DNA from: Streptomyces sp. SAT1
Lineage (GTDB): Bacteria > Actinomycetota > Actinomycetes > Streptomycetales > Streptomycetaceae
Length of the DNA: 64,000 nt
Assembly (NCBI RefSeq): GCF_001654495.1
Contig: NZ_CP015849.1
Location: 1,874,501-1,938,500 of the forward strand
Direction: 5' to 3'
Both the position numbers and the translations under genes were made by a program. Under the pieces are notes generated by a model that made no database searches, was not told where the DNA came from, and was given only the letters and a program-made list of their open reading frames with translations. Of this stretch, positions 1 to 7,977 are shown piece by piece (the stretch's first letter is position 1; each line of letters opens with the position of its first letter).

Positions 1-141
1 CGATGCGCACGGCGTGGACGCTCCTGGTGGGCGGAGGGACTGACAGTTCACGCTACCCGTTCGGCGCGGAGCGCTGAAGCGGGCGAAACTACCCGATAGT
101 AGATCTTTCTCGGCGGGGTGTGCCGTGCTTACGGTTCCCTC
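1..141. other. left edge, no complete gene
   Basis: No complete gene is visible. One plus-strand frame reads from the edge to a TGA at 41-43 and another to a TGA at 75-77, so the tail of an upstream gene may lie here, but 14-25 codons are too few to identify. The stretch 90-120 is less G+C rich than its surroundings and could hold the promoter of the small gene that follows. Confidence 0.3.
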
Positions 142-390
142 ATGACGAACGAAGAGATCCATGCCGTCCCCGTCCGTACCGCCCCGGGCGGCGATCCGGG
201 CGGCGACCTGGACGGCGATCTGGCGTCGCTGCGCGGGGACGGCGCCCGGATGGCCCCGCGCTGGTCGGCTCCCGCCCGGAGGACCGGAGCGGCCCCGGCG
301 GCGGCGGTGTCCGCCGCCCGTATCCACGGCGTGTCGGTCCCGGACACGTCCGCCCGGCTGCTGGAGGGGATGTCGGAGTACGGCGACTGA
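142..390 (+). CDS. small hypothetical protein (82 aa)
   Basis: This is a short reading frame beginning with ATG and the residues MTNEEIHAV. The C-terminal half (about residues 53-82, containing ARIHGVSVPD and ending MSEYGD) looks like a folded conserved tail, while the middle is Gly/Asp/Ala-rich. No signal peptide or membrane segment is visible. There is no clear Shine-Dalgarno sequence before the ATG. A GTG 24 bases upstream is in frame but gives a less protein-like start. I do not recognise the family. It stands alone, 212 bases before the next start, and could be a spurious open frame in GC-rich DNA, although the ordered C-terminal segment argues for a real gene. Confidence 0.5.
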   Translation: MTNEEIHAVPVRTAPGGDPGGDLDGDLASLRGDGARMAPRWSAPARRTGAAPAAAVSAARIHGVSVPDTSARLLEGMSEYGD

Positions 391-602
391 GCGGAGTACG
401 GCGGCCGCGCGGCCGCGGGATCCGTCGCGGGCCGCGGGATCCGTCGCGGTGTCCGTCGCGGCCGGTGGAACCGGGCGCTCCCCCGGCGCGTCCCATCGCC
501 GTCCCCCGTGAGGGGGATACGGGACATGACCCGTCGGCCGTCGACTTTGTCAGGGCCGGGTCAGGGTCACCGGGACGGCAGCGCAGGCGAAGGAGCGATG
601 CG

Positions 603-2357
603 GTGAACACCGAGCGACCGGACCACGAGGACGCGGCGAAGGCGGCGACCGCGGATGCCGCGGGGCCCGCGGGCGGTGCCGGCGGCGGGCACGACGACCA
701 CGGCGGCGGTGACGACGGCAGGGGCGGCGGCGGAGGCGGTGACCGCGACGGCGGGCGGAGCCCGGACGACGAGGGCGGCGGGCGCTTCCGGCGGGGCCGT
801 CCGCCGCTGGTCGCCGCCTCGGTGGCCGCCGCGGTGCTGCTGGCGGGCGGCGGCGGGGCGTATCTGGCCATGGGCGCGACGGGCGGCTCGGACGACGGCC
901 GTACGGACGCCGCGGCGTCCGGCGGCCACGGCACTCCCCCGCCGCTGGCGCTGGACGACCACACCGCGACCGTCACCCGGTCGGGACCGGGCACGGACGG
1001 CTCGGGCCCCGCCACCGGTGGCCCGAACGGCGGCTCGAACGGCATCGCGCCCGGCGAGCCCGACCCGTACGGCACCACGTACCGGGCGGCGGGCGCCCTG
1101 CCCGAGGGGCCCGGTTCGGCGCCGGTGTACGCGGCGCGGGGCGAGGTCACCCGCGAGGAGGCGGCGCGGCTCGCCGCGGCGCTCGGGGTGGCGGGCGCCC
1201 CGGTGGCCGACGCGCAGGGGTGGCGGATCGGGAACGTCAAGGACGGCGCCGGGCCGGTGCTGCGGGTCGGCCGGGCGGCGCCGGGGACCTGGACGTTCAA
1301 CCGCTATCTGCCGGGCACCGACGACTGCAAGGGCCTGATGTGCCGGCACGATCCGGCGGCGCCCGCCGCGCACCCGGTGAGCGAGGCAGCGGCACGCAAG
1401 GCGGCGGCCCCGGTGCTGAAGGCGGCGGGGCAGGAGGGCGCGGCGGTGGACGCGAGCCGGACGCAGGGCGCCCAGCGGGTGGTCGAGGCCGATCCGGTGG
1501 TCGGCGGGCTGCCCACGCAGGGCTGGACGACCAGCCTGACCCTCGGTCCGCAGGGCGAGGTGCTGGCCGCCGGCGGACAGCTCAAGGCGCCGGTGAAGGG
1601 CGACACGTACCCCGTGCTGGACGCCCGCCGCACGCTGGAGCTGCTGAACGCGGCGCCGCACACCGGCGGGGGCGGCGGCATCGGCGGGTGCGCCGCTCCC
1701 GTACCGCTGAAGGACCCGGCGAAGGACCGTACGAAGGACCGGCCGGCGGCGCCGTGCGACTCGTCCGCCACGGGCGGGAAGGCGGCTGGCGGCTCCTCCT
1801 CCGCTCCGGGCGGCGGCGGTACGCGGACCACCCTGACCGTCGAGAAGGCCGTGTTCGGGCTGGCGGCGCACCCCTCCGGGGGGCGGCAGACGCTGGTGCC
1901 GTCCTGGCTGTTCCAGGTGCGCGGGGCGGCCGGGCAGTCCCCGTTCACGGTGACGTATCCGGCGGTCGACCCGAAGTATCTGGCCTCGCCCGCCCCGCCG
2001 TCCGGGCAGCCTGAGCCCCGGCCGAGCGGACCGGGCGCGACCACTGCCCCGGCCACCCGCGAGGTGCACCCGGCCGGGTACAGCGCCAGTGGCGACGAAC
2101 TGACGGTGACCTTCGAGGGCGGTGTGTGCGCCGACTACCGGGTGTCGGCGAAGGAGGACGCCGGGCGGGTGACCGTCACGGTGACCGAGACGCCCTGGCA
2201 GGGCAAGGTCTGCATCATGATCGCCAAGGTGTACCACCGGACCGTGCACCTGGACCGGCCGCTCGGGGAGCGGACGGTGGTCGGCCCGGACGGCCGGGCG
2301 ATCCCGTCCCGGGCCGCGGGCGCCGGACTGCCCCAGTCGGGGACGCCGGTGCGGTGA
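603..2357 (+). CDS. hypothetical membrane-anchored, largely extracytoplasmic protein (584 aa)
   Basis: The start is taken as the GTG preceded by AAGGAG about 8 bases upstream; the open frame extends further left only by chance. Residues 1-62 are a Gly/Asp-rich cytoplasmic tail. Residues about 63-66 are basic (RRGR) and residues 67-91 form one transmembrane helix. Everything beyond is predicted outside the cell: a Thr/Gly/Pro-rich linker, then two ordered segments around residues 180-370 and 400-580 separated by another low-complexity linker. Cysteines occur as probable pairs (near residues 241/246 and near 518 and 537). No catalytic motif was recognised. Single-helix proteins of this plan are common in Streptomyces; the function is unknown. 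The gene ends at a strong bidirectional terminator shared with convergent erpA. Confidence 0.8.
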   Translation: MNTERPDHEDAAKAATADAAGPAGGAGGGHDDHGGGDDGRGGGGGGDRDGGRSPDDEGGGRFRRGRPPLVAASVAAAVLLAGGGGAYLAMGATGGSDDGRTDAAASGGHGTPPPLALDDHTATVTRSGPGTDGSGPATGGPNGGSNGIAPGEPDPYGTTYRAAGALPEGPGSAPVYAARGEVTREEAARLAAALGVAGAPVADAQGWRIGNVKDGAGPVLRVGRAAPGTWTFNRYLPGTDDCKGLMCRHDPAAPAAHPVSEAAARKAAAPVLKAAGQEGAAVDASRTQGAQRVVEADPVVGGLPTQGWTTSLTLGPQGEVLAAGGQLKAPVKGDTYPVLDARRTLELLNAAPHTGGGGGIGGCAAPVPLKDPAKDRTKDRPAAPCDSSATGGKAAGGSSSAPGGGGTRTTLTVEKAVFGLAAHPSGGRQTLVPSWLFQVRGAAGQSPFTVTYPAVDPKYLASPAPPSGQPEPRPSGPGATTAPATREVHPAGYSASGDELTVTFEGGVCADYRVSAKEDAGRVTVTVTETPWQGKVCIMIAKVYHRTVHLDRPLGERTVVGPDGRAIPSRAAGAGLPQSGTPVR

Positions 2358-2399
2358 CCGGAACGCCGGGCCGGGCGGTGCGGCGCGGGAAGGAACAGC

Positions 2400-2435
2400 G
2401 GAAGGCGGCAGCCCCTGAGGGGGCTGCCGCCTTCC
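2400..2435. terminator. bidirectional intrinsic terminator
   Basis: A perfect 16-bp stem with a 4-base loop (arms 2400-2415 and 2420-2435, GGAAGGCGGCAGCCCC and its complement) sits between the stops of two convergent genes, the membrane-anchored protein and erpA. Its symmetry suits termination from both sides. Confidence 0.85.
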
Positions 2436-2476
2436 GTCGTTCGTCTGTTCGCTTCCCGTCGCGGCGGGGGTGCGGC

Positions 2477-2833
2477 TCAGCTGAAGGAGTCGCCGCAGGC
2501 GCACGAGCCCGTCGCGTTCGGGTTGTCGATCGTGAAGCCCTGCTTCTCGATGGTGTCCACGAAGTCGACGGTGGCGCCGCCCAGGTAGGGAGCGCTCATG
2601 CGGTCGGTGACGACCTTGACGCCGCCGAAGTCCTTCACGACGTCCCCGTCGAGGGAGCGCTCGTCGAAGAAGAGCTGGTAGCGCAGGCCGGAGCAGCCGC
2701 CGGGCTGGACGGCGACCCGCAGGGCGAGGTCGTCGCGGCCTTCCTGGTCGAGCAGGGCCTTGACCTTCGCCGCTGCGGCGTCGGTCAGGACGATGCCGTC
2801 GGTGACGGTGGTGGTCTCGTCCGATACGGACAT
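2477..2833 (-). CDS. erpA: iron-sulfur cluster insertion protein ErpA / HesB-IscA family
   Basis: A-type Fe-S carrier of 118 residues, the usual family length. The three cysteines that ligate the cluster are present: Cys47 in GGCSGL and Cys111/Cys113 in the C-terminal CACGDSF motif. Proteins of this family receive [Fe-S] clusters from the scaffold and pass them to target enzymes in the cytoplasm. It is transcribed divergently from nadA, whose product needs a 4Fe-4S cluster, and this neighbourhood is typical for Streptomyces. The start ATG has GAGAGATG upstream on the minus strand. A bidirectional hairpin follows its stop. Confidence 0.95.
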   Translation of the reverse strand: MSVSDETTTVTDGIVLTDAAAAKVKALLDQEGRDDLALRVAVQPGGCSGLRYQLFFDERSLDGDVVKDFGGVKVVTDRMSAPYLGGATVDFVDTIEKQGFTIDNPNATGSCACGDSFS

Positions 2834-3022
2834 CTACATCTCTCCCGGGTTGTACGGAGACTGCTTGCCGACGAGTTCAACCGGTGGGGCCGCGCATTCA
2901 TTCCGGGCCGGGCGCGTGCTTTTCGGTGTTCCACGCGGTTCCACGCGCGTGCTGCTCGTCCCGCTCGTCCACTTCATGCTCGCACATACCCGAAAGTGCG
3001 CGCAGTGGCCGGGCGCCGGGAT

Positions 3023-3064
3023 TCACGTCACATCGACATGATGGCCATCGTCAAAGTGACGTGA
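3023..3064 (+). promoter_or_regulatory. nested palindrome, candidate operator of nadA
   Basis: A perfect 9-bp inverted repeat (TCACGTCAC at 3023-3031, GTGACGTGA at 3056-3064) encloses a second, nearly concentric 10-bp palindrome, GATGGCCATC, at 3040-3049. A -10-like TATGAT lies just downstream at 3071-3076 and the nadA start is at 3118, so a bound regulator would cover the expected -35 region (about 3048-3053). The site lies between divergent erpA and nadA. The identity of the binding protein is not known from sequence. Confidence 0.55.
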
Positions 3065-3117
3065 AGCGGTTATGATAGATAGCGTCAATTAGACGAAAAG
3101 TAGAAAGGGTGCGTGTC

Positions 3118-4302
3118 GTGACCACCGCCCAGACCCAGGAGCTCGACGTTCAGCCGACGCCCCTCGCCCTGTTGCTGCTCGGCCGCGAGGCCGACCCGAG
3201 GAGCGAGCGCGGCGTCGAGTGCCCCGGCGACCTCCCCGCCCCGTCCGACCCGGACCTGGTGGCGCGCGCCCGCGCGGCCAAGGAGAAGCTCGGGGACAAG
3301 GTCTTCGTCCTCGGCCACCACTACCAGCGCGACGAGGTCATCCAGTTCGCCGACGTCACGGGCGACTCCTTCAAGCTGGCCCGGGACGCGGCGGCGCGGC
3401 CGGAGGCCGAGTACATCGTCTTCTGCGGTGTGCACTTCATGGCGGAGTCCGCGGACATCCTGACGAACGACGGGCAGAAGGTGGTCCTGCCGGACCTGGC
3501 GGCCGGCTGCTCGATGGCCGACATGGCGACGGCCGAGCAGGTCGCCGAGTGCTGGGACGTGCTGACCGAGGCGGGCGTCGCCGAGCAGGTCGTCCCCGTC
3601 TCGTACATGAACTCCTCGGCCGACATCAAGGCGTTCACCGGGCGGCACGGCGGCACCATCTGCACCTCGTCGAACGCGAAGCGGGCCCTGGAGTGGGCCT
3701 TCCAGCAGGGCGAGAAGGTCCTCTTCCTGCCCGACCAGCACCTGGGCCGCAACACGGCGGTGCGGGACATGGGCATGTCCCTGGACGACTGCGTCGTCTA
3801 CAACCCGCACCGGCCGAACGGCGGGCTGAGCGCCGAGGAGCTGCGCGCCGCGAAGATGATCCTGTGGCGCGGCCACTGCTCGGTGCACGGCCGCTTCAGC
3901 CTGGACTCGGTGAACGACGTCCGCGCCCGCATCCCCGGGGTGAACGTCCTGGTGCACCCCGAATGCAGGCACGAGGTGGTCTCCGCCGCGGACCACGTCG
4001 GCTCGACCGAGTACATCATCAAGGCGCTGGAGGCGGCCCCGGCCGGCTCCAAGTGGGCCATCGGCACGGAGCTGAACCTGGTCCGCCGCCTGGCGAACCG
4101 TTTCGCCCCCGAGGGCAAGGAGATCGTCTTCCTCGACAAGACGGTCTGCTTCTGCTCGACGATGAACCGCATCGACCTCCCCCACCTCGTCTGGACCCTG
4201 GAATCCCTGGCCGAGGGCACCCTCGTCAACCACATCCAGGTCGACAAGGAGACGGAGACCTACGCGAAGCTGGCACTGGAACGGATGCTGGCGCTGCCGT
4301 AG
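3118..4302 (+). CDS. nadA: quinolinate synthase NadA
   Basis: Condenses iminoaspartate with dihydroxyacetone phosphate to quinolinate in de novo NAD synthesis, using a 4Fe-4S cluster. Recognised from the family signatures LGHHYQRDEVIQFAD near the N-terminus, FCGVHFMAE, MNSSADIKAF, LPDQHLGRN, the HPEC segment and the C-terminal VCFCSTMN cysteine pair. About 394 residues, as in other actinobacteria. I chose the GTG at 3118 (protein starts MTTAQTQ) because AGAAAGG at 3103-3109 is 8 bases upstream; the in-frame GTG at 3109 overlaps that ribosome-binding site. The nadB/nadC partners are not in this window. A hairpin terminator follows. Confidence 0.96.
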   Translation: MTTAQTQELDVQPTPLALLLLGREADPRSERGVECPGDLPAPSDPDLVARARAAKEKLGDKVFVLGHHYQRDEVIQFADVTGDSFKLARDAAARPEAEYIVFCGVHFMAESADILTNDGQKVVLPDLAAGCSMADMATAEQVAECWDVLTEAGVAEQVVPVSYMNSSADIKAFTGRHGGTICTSSNAKRALEWAFQQGEKVLFLPDQHLGRNTAVRDMGMSLDDCVVYNPHRPNGGLSAEELRAAKMILWRGHCSVHGRFSLDSVNDVRARIPGVNVLVHPECRHEVVSAADHVGSTEYIIKALEAAPAGSKWAIGTELNLVRRLANRFAPEGKEIVFLDKTVCFCSTMNRIDLPHLVWTLESLAEGTLVNHIQVDKETETYAKLALERMLALP

Positions 4303-4355
4303 GGACTTCCGTCTGCGGTTCATCGACGGTTCGTCCGCGAGTCGTCCGCGAACGA

Positions 4356-4398
4356 ACAAGGGGCGCCATCCGTCGGCTTCCGACGGGGCGCTCCTTGT
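4356..4398. terminator. nadA terminator (bidirectional)
   Basis: A long hairpin lies between nadA and the convergent small membrane-protein gene. The arms run 4356-4376 and 4380-4398 (stem ACAAG..GGCGCC..CCGTCGG with a 3-base CTT loop and two small mismatches), followed by CTTCGT. It probably serves both genes. Confidence 0.75.
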
Positions 4399-4419
4399 CT
4401 TCGTACAGAATTCGAAATA

Positions 4420-4830
4420 TCAGCGAAGTCGCTTCTGCTTATCACCGACACCAGAAATCAAGCGAGCCAGCGCGACGAGGGCCACCATGGCGCCCAGCAC
4501 AAGAAGCGTCTCCGCAAGGCGCTCAAGGTAACTTCCCTCTCCTGTCGTTCCGGACAGAACAAGGACGAGACCACACATCAGCAAGAGCGCTGCCGTACAC
4601 CATGTGGCCGGGAGGGTGGAACCGACGCCCCATAGCCCCGATCTTTGATTCCTCTCGGAGTCTTCAGAACTCCCCCTCTGCTGCCGTTTCATGCGAAGTA
4701 CGACCCCAGGCAGCAAAGGGACGGCAACCAGCGCGGCTCCGGCAGCCTGCCAGGGCGGCCCCGCGTAGAGGGCAAATGCCGCCGCAGCACTCACCCACGC
4801 CGAAACGAGGACCATCACCACAAACTGCAT
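4420..4830 (-). CDS. small multi-pass membrane protein, candidate immunity protein of the RHS fragment
   Basis: 136 residues with four hydrophobic segments: about residues 1-20, 25-43, 75-95 and 105-125, separated by a basic loop containing RMKRQQRGSSED. I chose ATG at 4830 because GAGGTGA lies 5-7 bases upstream; the in-frame GTG at 4839 sits inside that ribosome-binding site. No family recognised. Its base composition is visibly less GC-rich than nadA next door, suggesting acquisition. It lies directly downstream, same strand, of the truncated RHS-core duplicate at 5005-5460, just as another small membrane protein lies downstream of the full RHS gene; this symmetry suggests an immunity role. 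That is inference only. Confidence 0.7.
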   Translation of the reverse strand: MQFVVMVLVSAWVSAAAAFALYAGPPWQAAGAALVAVPLLPGVVLRMKRQQRGSSEDSERNQRSGLWGVGSTLPATWCTAALLLMCGLVLVLSGTTGEGSYLERLAETLLVLGAMVALVALARLISGVGDKQKRLR

Positions 4831-5004
4831 GACTTTCACCTCAGCCGCCCATCAATTCACCCATCTGGCACCGAACCCCATATGGTTGACTACCTGCCTG
4901 CCGTACTGTCCTCCCTTCCAGAAGCGGCCACCATTTCTCCACCCCGTAGCAATCAGGGTACTGAACGTATGGTAAGGGCTTGTTCTACTCATAAGCATTG
5001 CCGC
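4831..5004. other. intergenic, no gene seen
   Basis: Comparatively AT-rich spacer between the small membrane-protein gene and the RHS fragment. It may contain the minus-strand promoter of the membrane protein; no strong motif was identified. Confidence 0.3.
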
Positions 5005-5460
5005 CTAGTTGGCGGGGTCGGAGCGGTACTTCCTGCACTTCGTCCGGGATTTCGAATCCTTGAGCGGGGTCTGGTGCGAGCGCCACTTGCCGTTGTCGTA
5101 CGTGTAGCCGACGGACATGCCGCGGTCCTGGCCCCAGCGGTCGTCATTGTAGGAGGCTCCGCCGGCGGGGCCGTCGGGGCGGAGGCCGTCGGGGTCGGAC
5201 TTGGTGATGGGGTTGTTGTGGGCGTAGGAGTAGGCGTTCATCTGGGCCGGGTCATCGGTGTCGATGACGGGGTCGACCGAGAGGAAGCGGCCGAGGGCGG
5301 GGTCGTATTCGCGGGCGCCGAGGTGGATGAAGCCGGTGGGGTCGGTGGTGCCGCCGACGAAGCCACGGGTGCCGGGGATGGTGCCGGTCTGGGTGGAGCG
5401 GTTCTCGCCGAAGGGGAGTTGCTTGCGGCGGGTGACGGCGAGGGTGGTCATGGCAACGGC
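5005..5460 (-). pseudogene. truncated duplicate of the RHS core (gene fragment)
   Basis: On the minus strand this encodes a copy of the end of the RHS core of the large gene at 7978-14274: TRRKQLPFGENRSTQ, the LGAREYDPALGRFLSVDP signature, NAYSYAHNNPITKSDPDGL, and about 55 further residues ending KYRSDPAN followed by a stop. It matches 8576-9036 with about five base differences over roughly 5086-5450 and more differences near its 3' end. The similarity stops abruptly at both ends, on the left just after the codons for SDPAN. There is no proper start, no upstream YD repeats and no toxin domain, so it is a relic or a displaced cassette remnant rather than a working gene. Confidence 0.85.
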
Positions 5461-5493
5461 TGCCATCGACGTGCGCATCCGATCAACGACCTC

Positions 5494-5778
5494 ATGCTGT
5501 ACACCGACCTCTACGGCCTCGAATGCGCCCAGCAGGCATCCGAACGCGCCCGCGACGCAGGACTGCCTCCGCTTGTACCGGCCGCCAGCCTCTACCACGG
5601 ACTCATGACTCGACGACCATGTGCCCTCGCCTGCGGCAACGCCGGCCGGATCCACACGGCAACGTCATGGCTCCCCGAACCGCTCACCACCCACGTCACC
5701 GGGCTACTGCTAGCTGGCCAAGTCCTGCGGCAAGAAGCCCTGCCCGAACCCGAGGGTCCACACCCTGCTACGGCCTGA
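5494..5778 (+). pseudogene. possible gene remnant of unknown family
   Basis: Downstream of the point where RHS similarity ends, the plus strand has an open frame with fairly high third-position G+C. It would encode a polypeptide beginning MLYTDLYGLECAQQ and ending LPEPEGPHPATA. It lacks a convincing ribosome-binding site and begins right at the recombination junction, so it looks like the 3' part of a gene whose front was lost. No domain was recognised. It could also be non-coding. Confidence 0.3.
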
Positions 5779-5800
5779 CCAACCTCTGCTGCCCTAGCTG

Positions 5801-7278
5801 CAATACCGGTGACTTTGTTGTGGTCTGGTCGTTGGGTGGGTTGTGCCAAGGCCGGGTCAGGTGAAGTCGTCGGGGGTTGGTCGGTTCTCGGATCGGATCG
5901 CGTTGGGGGTGCTGACGCGGGCGTTTCCGCCGGAGCTGGTCGACGAGGTGGTCGCCGAGTGCGGCCGGGTCGAGCAGCGGACGCGGTTGCTGCCGGCGCG
6001 GGTGGTGGTCTACTTCGTCCTGGCGATGTGCTTGTTCTTCGGGCAGGGCTATGAAGAGGTGGCCCGGCTTCTGGTCCAGGGGCTGGAGCGTGAGGGCCGG
6101 TGGGCGACCACCTGGCGGGTGCCCACCACGGCGGCGATCGGGCGGGCCCGGTTGCGGCTCGGGCCGGAGCCGTTGCGGGCCCTGTTCGCCCGGGTGTGCC
6201 GGCCGGTCGCGGACGCGCGGACGCAAGGCGCCTGGTACCGGCGGTGGCGGCTGGTCGCGGTGGACGGCACGGTCTTCGACGTTCCGGACACCGCGGCGAA
6301 CGCCCAGTTCTTCGGGCGTCCCGGTACCAGTCGCGGGCAGGGCCGCAGTGCGTATCCGCAGGCGAGGGTGGCGGCCCTGGCCGAGTGCGGCACCCATGCC
6401 GTGTTCGCGGCCGAGGCCGGACCCCTCAACGTCCACGAGAGTGCTCTGGCCCAGCGGCTGTTCCCGGCGCTGACGGAGGGCATGCTTGTCCTGGCCGACC
6501 GGGGTTTTTGCGGATTCGATCTGTGGCGGGCCGCGAAGGCGGGCGGTGCGGACCTGCTGTGGCGGGTCCGCAGCGTCGTGGTGCTGCCGGTCCTGGAGAC
6601 CCTCGCTGACGGCTCCTACCTGTCGGAGATCGTCGCCGCGCGGGACCACCACCGACGCGCGGACCCCGAGCGGGTGCGAGTGATCGAGTACACCCTCGGC
6701 CCCCGCGACGGTGACCGCACCGTCTACCGGCTGATCACCACCATCCTCGATCCTGAGCAGGCACCGGCTCAGGAGCTTGCCGCCCTCTATGCCCAGCGGT
6801 GGGAGATCGAGAACACCCTGGACGAGATCAAGAATCACCAGGGCGCCCCAGGGATGGTGCTGCGTTCCCAGCACCCCCGCGGCGTCGAACAGGAGATCTT
6901 CGCGTTCCTGCTGGTCCACCACGCGCTGCGGGACCTGATGCACCAGGCCGCTCTCCACACCGGGCACGATCCCGACCGGGTCTCCTTCACCCGAACCCTT
7001 CGCGTCGTCCGCCGCCACGTCACCGGGCAGGCGGCGCATTCCCCCCTCCCGACTGGCCCGGTCCATCACCCAGAGCCTGCGTGAGATCACAGAACGACTG
7101 CTGCCCGCACGGCGGTTGCGTTCCAACCCCCGCGTGATCAAACGCAAGATGTCCAACTGGGCCCTCAAACGAGCCGAGCACCACAGCCCACCCCGGCCAG
7201 ACACTCCGGTGGTCCGGCTGGTCGGGCCAACCAAGACCACCCCAACCAGCCGGAAAACAAACTAAATCACCGGTATTG
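5801..7278 (+). mobile_element. IS4-family insertion sequence (1478 bp) with target-site duplication
   Basis: The termini are perfect 12-bp inverted repeats: CAATACCGGTGA at 5801-5812 and its complement TCACCGGTATTG at 7267-7278. Extended to 20 bp they match at 17 positions. The element is flanked by an exact 10-bp direct repeat, GCCCTAGCTG, at 5791-5800 and 7279-7288, which fits the 9-13 bp target duplications of IS4-type elements and shows a fairly recent insertion. It carries one transposase gene that is now frameshifted. It lies between the RHS fragment and the full RHS gene. Confidence 0.95.
5843..7265 (+). pseudogene. IS4-family DDE transposase, frameshifted near the 3' end
   Basis: The main frame (413 codons, GTG start, stop at 7082-7084) has the IS4 catalytic plan: Asp141 in AVDGTVFDVP, Asp219 in VLADRGF and Glu323 within a complete YREK signature (Tyr316, Arg319, Glu323, Lys330 of YAQRWEIENTLDEIK). 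The family C-terminus, with residues REITERLLPARRLRSNPR and KRKMSNWALKRAEHH, continues in the next frame from about 7042 to a TAA at 7263-7265 just inside the right terminal repeat. The shift falls at or near the run ATTCCCCCC (7039-7047), one base too many. Either the last 70 or so residues are lost or the base is a sequencing error. The catalytic core is intact. Confidence 0.9.
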
Positions 7279-7288
7279 GCCCTAGCTG

Positions 7289-7647
7289 TTGGAAAACACC
7301 CAACCTGCCACGAACTGAGCTCTCAGCTGCCGTTCCGCGCGCCAGTCCGGGCGGCCGCAAGCTGATCCAGTGCGGCCTCGTCCGTGCAGAAGGCCTGCCC
7401 GTCCCTTGCCCAGTGCCCACCGACCGGAATCCCTTGAGGGGCTGTACCTGGCCGGTCAGGTCGGCCAGGACGTCGGGAAAGTCACGCGCATCCAGCAACA
7501 CATGCGCGGCTGTTGCGCGACCCGGCTATACGACCGGCCCTCAGATCAGCGATCTCTCGGTCGGGGACGAAGACAGGACAGGAGAGACAGCAAGGCTCAC
7601 CGTCGGTGTCCAGCACCGTATCGAAGTTCCAGCCCCTGGCCGCGTAA
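7289..7647. other. decayed coding region right of the IS
   Basis: No intact gene. Minus-strand frames contain protein-like stretches in different frames: one over about 7482-7742 with NWGNYAARGWNFDTV and LDTDGEPCCLSCPVF, and another over 7262-7501 with DFPDVLADLTGQVQPLKGF. They look like pieces of one gene broken by frameshifts. The family was not recognised. The IS landed at the edge of this debris. Confidence 0.35.
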
Positions 7648-7917
7648 TTACCCCAGTTCAACTGAAATTTCGACGACAACACCCACCACGCCAAGAATCG
7701 CGATCCCTCCTCCAACGAAACGCAGGAGGCGAGGCGTTGCACTGCCCACGAACCCGAAGGTGACAGAAGAGGTCAAATCAAAGAAACGGTCTGCAGCACC
7801 TTTCCAGTTGAATGCAAGAACAGCACCGGCCACTGCCAGAGCACCGCAAATCAGTACGGAGATCGGGTCAGCGTTCGATGCGACACGACCGGCTTGTTCC
7901 ATGAGTTCATAATTCAT
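7648..7917 (-). CDS. small membrane protein, candidate RHS immunity protein
   Basis: 89 residues. Two clear hydrophobic helices, about residues 18-36 (ISVLICGALAVAGAVLAF) and 66-86 (FVGGGIAILGVVGVVVEI), with an intervening segment containing RFFDLTSSVTFGF that may be a third membrane-associated piece. The start ATG is 60 bases downstream of the RHS stop on the same strand, the standard position of an immunity gene in polymorphic-toxin loci. G+C is visibly lower than in the RHS core, like the toxin tip it follows. A weak AAGTGGG precedes the start. No family recognised; an immunity role for a membrane-acting toxin is inference from position and topology. Confidence 0.7.
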   Translation of the reverse strand: MNYELMEQAGRVASNADPISVLICGALAVAGAVLAFNWKGAADRFFDLTSSVTFGFVGSATPRLLRFVGGGIAILGVVGVVVEISVELG

Positions 7918-7977
7918 CTATTTTACCCACTTCTGGTGGCCGTCGACGAGAGGCCTCGCCGACGGCCAGTAGATCAA

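Noticed and set aside
5040..5060. tRNA-like TTCGAATCC element
   Set aside because: It lies within the RHS fragment and no cloverleaf can be drawn around it.
5005..5655. The RHS fragment as an active orphan toxin
   Set aside because: It has no YD repeats, no signal peptide and no domain after SDPAN, and its front half is unrelated sequence across a junction.
7036..7090. Programmed frameshifting of the IS transposase
   Set aside because: IS4-family elements normally use a single frame, and the shift lies near the 3' end rather than at a typical slippery site between domains. A mutation or sequencing error at the C run is simpler.
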